NCBI GenBank assembly: GCA_007118765.1
Contig: SKQZ01000349.1
Location: 1 to 12,287, forward strand
DNA length: 12,287 bases
Source of the DNA: Candidatus Hydrogenedentota bacterium
GTDB lineage: Bacteria > Hydrogenedentota > Hydrogenedentia > Hydrogenedentales > CAITNO01
Direction of reading: 5' to 3'
This document shows positions 7,681 to 12,287 of this stretch, piece after piece. The notes under the pieces are model-generated. The model was given only the letters and a program-made list of their open reading frames with translations, made no database searches and was not told the origin of the DNA. Every line of letters begins with the position of its first letter. Positions within the stretch are counted from its first letter, which is position 1. The position numbers were made by a program, and so were the translations under genes.

Positions 7681-9090
7681 TTACTCTGGCAAGGCGTCAA
7701 GGATGTCGTAGATATAATCGAAAGGCTGAATGCTTCGGAAGTGAGCAAGACCGAGGCGTACAACCACAAGGTCACGGGAAGGAATAATCGAAAGCGTTTG
7801 TCCTTCAAAGCCCATGCCGTAAAAAAAATCCTTCGGTAGTGGTGTGCCCCGTTCTTCGGCATCATTGCGGGCACTAACAGATGGGAGCCACCAATGTGCG
7901 CCATAACTCTTGCGCAGGGTGGGTGTACGACCATATTTTACCCAACCTTTGGGTAATATGCGTGTGTCCTGCCAGACCCCGTCCCGTGCGTAAAGCAGCC
8001 CCAATCGGGCGTAGTCGCGTGCTGTGGCATAAAGAAAGGAGGACCCGATGTAAACGCCCGCCGCGTCCGCTTCAATGACAGCGTTGCGCATGCCCAATTT
8101 TGCAAAAAGTTTTTCGTAAGGGAGGCGATAATAAGCGTCGTCACCATAAACCTGTCTCAGAACCTCGGAAAGCATGTTCGTAGCGCCGCTGGAATAGCGC
8201 CACACTGTATCCGTTGGATATGCCAAGGGCAGATCTGCCGCGTATGCCGCAGCAGACGGTTGAAGAAGAAGGGATATTACAAGGTCACTCAAAGGTAACA
8301 CGCTGTATTCATCCCAAGCAAGCCCGCTGGTCATACGCATTAGCATGTCGATTGTGATGGCAGAACGAGGGTCATGCTCATCCTGCCAGAAAGGCGCCAA
8401 GTCATCAGTTGAAAGTTTGCCTTGGTGAACGGCAATTCCGTAAAGCGCATGAACAACGCCTTTTGCCAAGGACCATCCAAGAAAACGTTGGTCAGGGCCG
8501 AAACCATCCGCGTAGCGTTCGGCGATAATTTCACCCTTGTATACCACCACCACCGCACGGGTGCGGTGTTTTCGGGAACCCTCCGGCTCATCGAACATAT
8601 GATCGAGGGCTGCGCTCAATCGTTTCTCCCTGATGTTAGACGGATGCGGATTTCCGGATGGAGCGTCGCCCATTTGCCAAGGAAGATCTGCGTGCAGATT
8701 TTCCATTCGCAATAACCCAGGCCGTCCTTGTTGTTGCAAGGCTCCGATATTTCCGTCATGCGCAATGGCAACCCCGAGACCATCACGATAAACCGCTGTT
8801 TTGGGGCGTCTGCCCAGCACGCGAGCCGTTACCATGCGTGCATCGGTATCCACCGAATATTTAAGCAGGGGCAGAAACGCCAGTTCTTGGCTAACAACCG
8901 ATTTCGCATCTCGTCCGGCAACGAAGACCTCCGAGGCAATTCGTTTTGCGCCGTAGGCGGCGCCCACGCCAGCGGCCATGTAAAGGAACCAGCAAGCAAA
9001 AGCAAGCGCAAAAATAATCATTACCATCAATATAGGCAAAAGCAGGTGGAACAATACAAGCCCGGAATTGCGTCTGTTTTTTATCAGCAT
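7681..9090 (-). CDS. Membrane-anchored serine hydrolase, class C beta-lactamase (S12) family
   Basis: 469 residues from the ATG at 9090, with AGGA 8 nt upstream. One N-terminal membrane segment at about residues 12-42 (LVLFHLLLPILMVMIIFALA) would place the catalytic domain in the periplasm. The active-site signature SLAK is present (WSLAKG, Ser207 nucleophile and Lys210), followed by the second motif at Tyr299 (WRYSSG) and a C-terminal GMGFEGQ near 427 where the family has its third conserved motif. These fit Pfam Beta-lactamase (PF00144), whose members include esterases, D-aminopeptidases, penicillin-binding-protein-like enzymes and 6-aminohexanoate-dimer hydrolases; GWSLAK plus YSSG leans toward the NylB/EstB-like branch rather than true AmpC. 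Substrate cannot be told; antibiotic resistance should not be assumed. Residues about 60-150 between the helix and the hydrolase domain are unassigned. The gene lies exactly between two copies of a 49-bp direct repeat, suggesting insertion or duplication. No clear terminator is seen in the 103 bp separating it from the convergent plus-strand gene. Confidence 0.92.
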   Translation of the reverse strand: MLIKNRRNSGLVLFHLLLPILMVMIIFALAFACWFLYMAAGVGAAYGAKRIASEVFVAGRDAKSVVSQELAFLPLLKYSVDTDARMVTARVLGRRPKTAVYRDGLGVAIAHDGNIGALQQQGRPGLLRMENLHADLPWQMGDAPSGNPHPSNIREKRLSAALDHMFDEPEGSRKHRTRAVVVVYKGEIIAERYADGFGPDQRFLGWSLAKGVVHALYGIAVHQGKLSTDDLAPFWQDEHDPRSAITIDMLMRMTSGLAWDEYSVLPLSDLVISLLLQPSAAAYAADLPLAYPTDTVWRYSSGATNMLSEVLRQVYGDDAYYRLPYEKLFAKLGMRNAVIEADAAGVYIGSSFLYATARDYARLGLLYARDGVWQDTRILPKGWVKYGRTPTLRKSYGAHWWLPSVSARNDAEERGTPLPKDFFYGMGFEGQTLSIIPSRDLVVVRLGLAHFRSIQPFDYIYDILDALPE

Positions 9091-9108
9091 GTGTTGTTTC
9101 CTAGAGTC

Positions 9109-9157
9109 GTTGGGAACGCCGGGCGAATAGGTTGCGGCAAGTCGTGGCGCACGGTTG
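9109..9157. repeat. 49-bp direct repeat, right copy
   Basis: Identical to 7556-7604, offset 1553 bp. It lies between the glycosyltransferase stop codon (TGA on the minus strand, 9159-9161) and the serine hydrolase start (9090), ending 7 nt before that gene's AGGA. It still encodes LGTPGE-stop on the plus strand with no gene upstream in frame, so here it looks like a vestige of the secreted-protein gene's 3' end. Confidence 0.97.
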
Positions 9158-9158
9158 G

Positions 9159-10121
9159 TCAGTGTGATTCGGATGGTGGGTCTTCTTGCCGGGGCTTTTT
9201 CCGAATAATATACACAGGGCGCTGTTTTTGCTCGACATACATGCGTGCGAGGTATTCGCTGGCAATGCCGATAACGAGCAGTTGGGCCGCGCCGAGCAGC
9301 AGTATGATGAACATGGTGCTGGCCCAGCCGGGGGTAAGGTATTTGCCGGTGACCATGGCAAGGAGCACATAAACGGAATAGACTGCGACCACTGCGAGAA
9401 CCAACAGGGTAAGCACAAAGGCGAGCCGCAGGGGACGCACGGAAAAACTGGTAATGCCGTTCAAGGCCAGGGTTATCATGCGCCAGAGGCTGTATTTGGT
9501 ATTACCGGCGATCCGATCGTCCTGGGCAAAGGTCAACTGTGTCTGTTCAAACCCGACCCAATGCACAAGCCCCCGCATGAACCGCACCCGTTCCGGCAGG
9601 TTGTTGAGTGCGTCCACCACCTGCCGGTCGAGAAGACGAAAATCGGCGGCGCCTTGGGGAACGTTGGTATCTGCAAGCAGATTGAACAGCGCGTAAAACC
9701 AATGCGACGTGAGCCGTTTCCCGGCGCTCAACCGAGGGTCTTCTGCACGCACCATTTGCACAATGTCCGCACCGTTGTGCCACGCTGCGACCATGTCGGG
9801 AATGCGTTCGGGAGGGTGTTGCCCGTCCGCGTCCATGGTAACGACTGCATGAGTGGCGTGTGCGGCTTCAAGCCCGGCGCACAAAGCGGCCATGTGTCCG
9901 AAGTTGCGGCTGAAATGAAGCGCCCGTACGCGGGTATTTGCGTCGGTCATGTCATCAAGGAGGGCACTGCTTTGATCCGTGCTGCCGTCGTTTACCCAGA
10001 TGATTTCAAAAGGGCCGTCCAGCGCTTCACACACTGCCATCAGCCGCTCGGTCATGGGCGCAATATTCGAGGCTTCATTATAGGCGGGCAATACAATGGA
10101 GTATTTCGGTGGCGTGTCCAT
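9159..10121 (-). CDS. Family 2 glycosyltransferase, GtrB/ArnC/polyprenyl-phosphate sugar synthase type
   Basis: 320 residues from the ATG at 10121, chosen because AGGAAAGG lies 6 nt upstream. An earlier in-frame ATG at 10148 adds nine residues and has its purine-rich stretch directly abutting it. The GT-A fold opens with YSIVLPAYNEASNI; VNDGSTD (Asp45) binds nucleotide and DADGQH (Asp97, Asp99) is the metal-binding DXD-type motif. HFSRNFGH, PQGAADFRLLDR, RFMRGL and GNTKYSLWRM are typical of the dolichol-phosphate-mannose-synthase-like subfamily. Two membrane helices follow at about 232-257 and 269-288, then a short basic cytoplasmic tail. The family transfers a sugar from a nucleotide donor to undecaprenyl or other polyprenyl phosphate on the inner membrane, for later modification of glycolipid or O-antigen. 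Donor and acceptor are not predictable here. The gene lies 30 nt downstream of the glycosidase gene. Confidence 0.94.
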   Translation of the reverse strand: MDTPPKYSIVLPAYNEASNIAPMTERLMAVCEALDGPFEIIWVNDGSTDQSSALLDDMTDANTRVRALHFSRNFGHMAALCAGLEAAHATHAVVTMDADGQHPPERIPDMVAAWHNGADIVQMVRAEDPRLSAGKRLTSHWFYALFNLLADTNVPQGAADFRLLDRQVVDALNNLPERVRFMRGLVHWVGFEQTQLTFAQDDRIAGNTKYSLWRMITLALNGITSFSVRPLRLAFVLTLLVLAVVAVYSVYVLLAMVTGKYLTPGWASTMFIILLLGAAQLLVIGIASEYLARMYVEQKQRPVYIIRKKPRQEDPPSESH

Positions 10122-10127
10122 AATGGG

Positions 10128-10135
10128 CCTTTCCT
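10128..10135 (-). promoter_or_regulatory. Shine-Dalgarno (AGGAAAGG) deciding the glycosyltransferase start
   Basis: AGGAAAGG with a 6-nt spacer to the ATG at 10121 supports that start over the ATG at 10148, which has no usable spacing from its purine tract. Confidence 0.65.
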
Positions 10136-10151
10136 GTAGACGCAGCATTCC

Positions 10152-12287
10152 TTATTCGTCTGCACCATAGCGCCGCACATACACTTCTTCGTGCACCTGC
10201 CGCGCCGCCTCCACCATTTCCGGGTAGGGCGTGTCGGTAACGTCAAGGAAACCAATGTTGTAATTCTCGCCATCAAACCAACGACCGGTAATGGGCTCAT
10301 CAATATATTGGAACCAGTGACACCCCACGAAGGCGGGATTGTCCACAACACTGCGCACATAGGCCTTGTATTTGGCTGCACGGTCCTCTTGGTCTTTCGC
10401 GGCCACCAACCCGTTGTGAAACATGCCGCGGTCGAGCGCGCCAAAATGAAATTCGCCAATCATGATCGGTGCGCCCAGACACGCATCCCCCGTCCATTTG
10501 TCCGGGGGAACGCTGTCGTAATAAAGGTTGGCCGACACCACATCGGCCACCTCGGCACATGCACGCACCGCCTCCTCGGGGGTGGTCGAAAAGCGGCAAC
10601 CCAAGTATAACTGGTTGGGGGCGTGTTCTCTAAGCGCGTCCCGGATGATGGTGAAATACCGCAGCGAAAAGGCATAAAAATAATCCGACAAGTCTTTTTG
10701 TGCCGTGGCGCTGGTTGCCGCATCCCCGTCCAGATCGCCCCAGTCGGCCACGTCAATGCCCCATGCCGCGTTAAGCGCTTCCAATGATTCATAGCGCTCG
10801 CGCAAAAAACGATACAATTCCTGCCGGGCAGGTTGATCAGAACCGCTGGCAAGTACACCGTCCACCACGCCTTCCCATGCCAGCTCGTTGTCCACAAAAT
10901 AACCGATGCACAACGGGTTGTCCGCATGTTGCGCCGCAATATAACGAGTTGCCGATGCGACATTTTCCTCAAAAGACGGATCATAAACATCCATCATTTT
11001 GTTCCAGTAGCCCCGCGCCCCTTCAATGAGCCGCACGTTGTAGAGGCTCGTGCTTACTACAAACGGGATATCGCTGTTTTTCAGCACATCCTCCTGACTC
11101 CAATTGGCGATGGTGTTAAAGCCCCAATGGCGTAAACGGGGATACACGGAGGCCCGCCACTTGTCCTGCCATGCTTCGCCATATTTGCGTATAAGGTTCG
11201 CCGAATAGAAGCCAAACGTCTTGCCTGCGCCGCCGATGGGTTCCGCCATACTGTGCGCGCCGCTCACCTCGCTGTATAAGCCGCCAAAAAGCGGGTCGTC
11301 ATGGGCGGGAAGCCAGGCAAACCAGTCTTCCCGTTTATCCACAAACGTGCGTTCCCATGTGCCCACGCAAGTGATGCCAAGGGAGAAGAACAGCGTGCCC
11401 TCAGGCGTGATCAACCACCAGACGCCGTCTATCTCTTCAGTGCGGAACCAGCCTGTGGCCTTGCGCTTCGGCCCGTCCGCCCAACCGCCAAACCGGTCGC
11501 GTCCGGGCAATTCCGGCGCTGCCTCCCAAGCCGCTTGTTCACGCACTTTGCGTGTGGCGAATTCATCTTCGGAAGCCAGTTTGCCCGGCCATTCGTCGTG
11601 TTTATATTGTCCAAACCGGTCCACAAACGGCAGCGGCACCCCCGTCTCCGCATCTTCTGACAGTGAAAACACATAGGCCTCGTCCACCACCAAGGCATAC
11701 GCCTTGTCGGGCATGGGTAGAAACAGTTGCACAGCGGTGATACGCGTCAAATCAAGTGGTTCGCCCTCGCCATATTGCGCCGGGCCGGGCGTGCCCCGCA
11801 TCCCCCACAGCGGCCGGTCGCCCGGACGATTAAACAGCATGGTAAATTCACGCCGTTGTCCCGGCAACAGGTTGCTGCGCAGGTTGTTGCAGAAATTCAT
11901 GCCGTCAGCGCCGTCGTTGTCCAAACGCATCGCCACCGTTATCCCCGTATCCGATGGGTTGTACAACGAAAAGCCTACGCCGTCATAGTCCGACCAGTCC
12001 CATTCACCGTCGGGGGCGCGCAAAAAGATGTTCGGCCAATCCACATGCGCAAAAGATATCTCACGTCCCTTCTCCGTGACATCGCCCGCCCGCGAATTAT
12101 TGAAGCGCACAAAATCCGGCAGCGGCGACTCGCTAAACGTTACAAGCGTTGTCCGGTTCGTGGTCAATTCGGTGATGGCATCGGCGGTCACATCCAGCAG
12201 AATTGCCTCTGTTATGGTGCTGCCCTGGGGGGTGGTAATCTGCACATGGGTGTCAGTATCTACCTGTTCAAAGCTGACAAAGGGAGC
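10152..12287 (-). CDS. GH50/beta-agarase-like glycoside hydrolase (partial, N-terminus off right edge)
   Basis: 711 residues are visible; the frame stays open to base 12287 with no stop or credible start, so the N-terminus is outside. A GTG at 12245 is not preceded by a ribosome-binding site and splits a continuous beta-rich region (FVSFEQVDTDTHVQITT), so I treat it as internal. Residues 1-215 resemble the carbohydrate-binding-like jelly roll found before GH50 catalytic domains (WDWSDYDGVGFSLYN, LVVDEAYVF). The catalytic (beta/alpha)8 part starts near GRDRFGGWADGPKRKATGWF and WWLITPEGTLFFSLGITCVG, strongly reminiscent of beta-agarases. Candidate acid/base is Glu468 in YFVDNELAW and candidate nucleophile Glu612 in MIGEFHFG, as expected for a retaining clan GH-A enzyme. 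CHWFQYIDEP follows near the C-terminus. Known GH50 members cleave agarose beta-1,4 bonds, but divergent relatives may act on other galactans; substrate is therefore inferred. Probably exported, although the signal peptide is out of view. Confidence 0.88.
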   Translation of the reverse strand, partial: APFVSFEQVDTDTHVQITTPQGSTITEAILLDVTADAITELTTNRTTLVTFSESPLPDFVRFNNSRAGDVTEKGREISFAHVDWPNIFLRAPDGEWDWSDYDGVGFSLYNPSDTGITVAMRLDNDGADGMNFCNNLRSNLLPGQRREFTMLFNRPGDRPLWGMRGTPGPAQYGEGEPLDLTRITAVQLFLPMPDKAYALVVDEAYVFSLSEDAETGVPLPFVDRFGQYKHDEWPGKLASEDEFATRKVREQAAWEAAPELPGRDRFGGWADGPKRKATGWFRTEEIDGVWWLITPEGTLFFSLGITCVGTWERTFVDKREDWFAWLPAHDDPLFGGLYSEVSGAHSMAEPIGGAGKTFGFYSANLIRKYGEAWQDKWRASVYPRLRHWGFNTIANWSQEDVLKNSDIPFVVSTSLYNVRLIEGARGYWNKMMDVYDPSFEENVASATRYIAAQHADNPLCIGYFVDNELAWEGVVDGVLASGSDQPARQELYRFLRERYESLEALNAAWGIDVADWGDLDGDAATSATAQKDLSDYFYAFSLRYFTIIRDALREHAPNQLYLGCRFSTTPEEAVRACAEVADVVSANLYYDSVPPDKWTGDACLGAPIMIGEFHFGALDRGMFHNGLVAAKDQEDRAAKYKAYVRSVVDNPAFVGCHWFQYIDEPITGRWFDGENYNIGFLDVTDTPYPEMVEAARQVHEEVYVRRYGADE

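Noticed and set aside
7681..9090. Antibiotic-resistance beta-lactamase
   Set aside because: The S12 fold is shared with many esterases and peptidases; the second motif is YSSG and the third region GFEGQ, not the YXN and KTG of true AmpC enzymes, and no regulator gene is nearby.
7605..9108. Insertion sequence between the 49-bp repeats
   Set aside because: The only gene is the serine hydrolase; no transposase, integrase or terminal inverted repeats were seen, and the repeat is too long for an ordinary target-site duplication.
9186..10139. Long plus-strand open frame of 317 codons opposite the glycosyltransferase gene
   Set aside because: It mirrors a gene with clear GT2 motifs; the translation is rich in His, Gly, Pro and Cys without domain signs and has no ribosome-binding site. 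It is a GC-driven antisense shadow.
12243..12245. GTG as the start of the agarase-like gene
   Set aside because: The frame remains open to the right edge with protein-like sequence and no ribosome-binding site precedes the GTG, so the gene is treated as partial.

Overview
The window looks like a bacterial chromosome segment with moderately high GC. Most coding is on the minus strand and most of it is for exported proteins. The gene families (a giant PQQ-type propeller protein with a methyltransferase-like insert, malectin, PASTA and choice-of-anchor-Q beta-helix domains; an FGE-associated beta-sandwich; an agarase-like glycosidase) are what I associate with the PVC group and Candidatus Hydrogenedentes. 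This taxonomic guess rests on protein style only; no marker gene is present.

Layout from right to left along the minus strand: (i) 12287-10152, a GH50/beta-agarase-like glycoside hydrolase whose N-terminus lies beyond the right edge; (ii) 10121-9159, a GT2 glycosyltransferase of the GtrB/ArnC/dolichol-phosphate-mannose-synthase type with two C-terminal membrane helices; (iii) 9090-7681, a membrane-anchored serine hydrolase of the class C beta-lactamase (S12) family. Gaps of 30 and 68 bp suggest possible co-transcription. A plus-strand gene of unknown function, 6639-7577, encodes a secreted 312-residue protein and converges on this group. A 49-bp perfect direct repeat occurs at 7556-7604 and 9109-9157 and exactly brackets the serine hydrolase gene. 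The left copy contains the stop codon of the plus-strand gene and the right copy abuts the stop codon of the glycosyltransferase gene, so the hydrolase block looks inserted or duplicated between two once-adjacent convergent genes.

The left half is a two-gene minus-strand unit. The first gene, 6253-875, encodes a 1792-residue exported protein: signal peptide, PQQ-like propeller interrupted by a Rossmann/SAM-methyltransferase-like domain, malectin-like domain, PASTA, right-handed beta-helix, second PASTA, and a C-terminal LP-motif/helix/basic tail. The second, starting at 819 and leaving the window at base 1, encodes an Ig-like domain, a very similar LP-motif/helix/basic tail, then immediately a second signal-peptide-like segment and the beta-sandwich typical of formylglycine-generating-enzyme-family surface proteins. 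The 385-bp divergent region between 6253 and 6639 holds a good sigma70-like promoter for the giant gene and a 5' leader with mutually exclusive pairing options.

Together the content suggests cell-surface or periplasmic carbohydrate interaction. No tRNA, rRNA, CRISPR array, transposase or integrase was seen.
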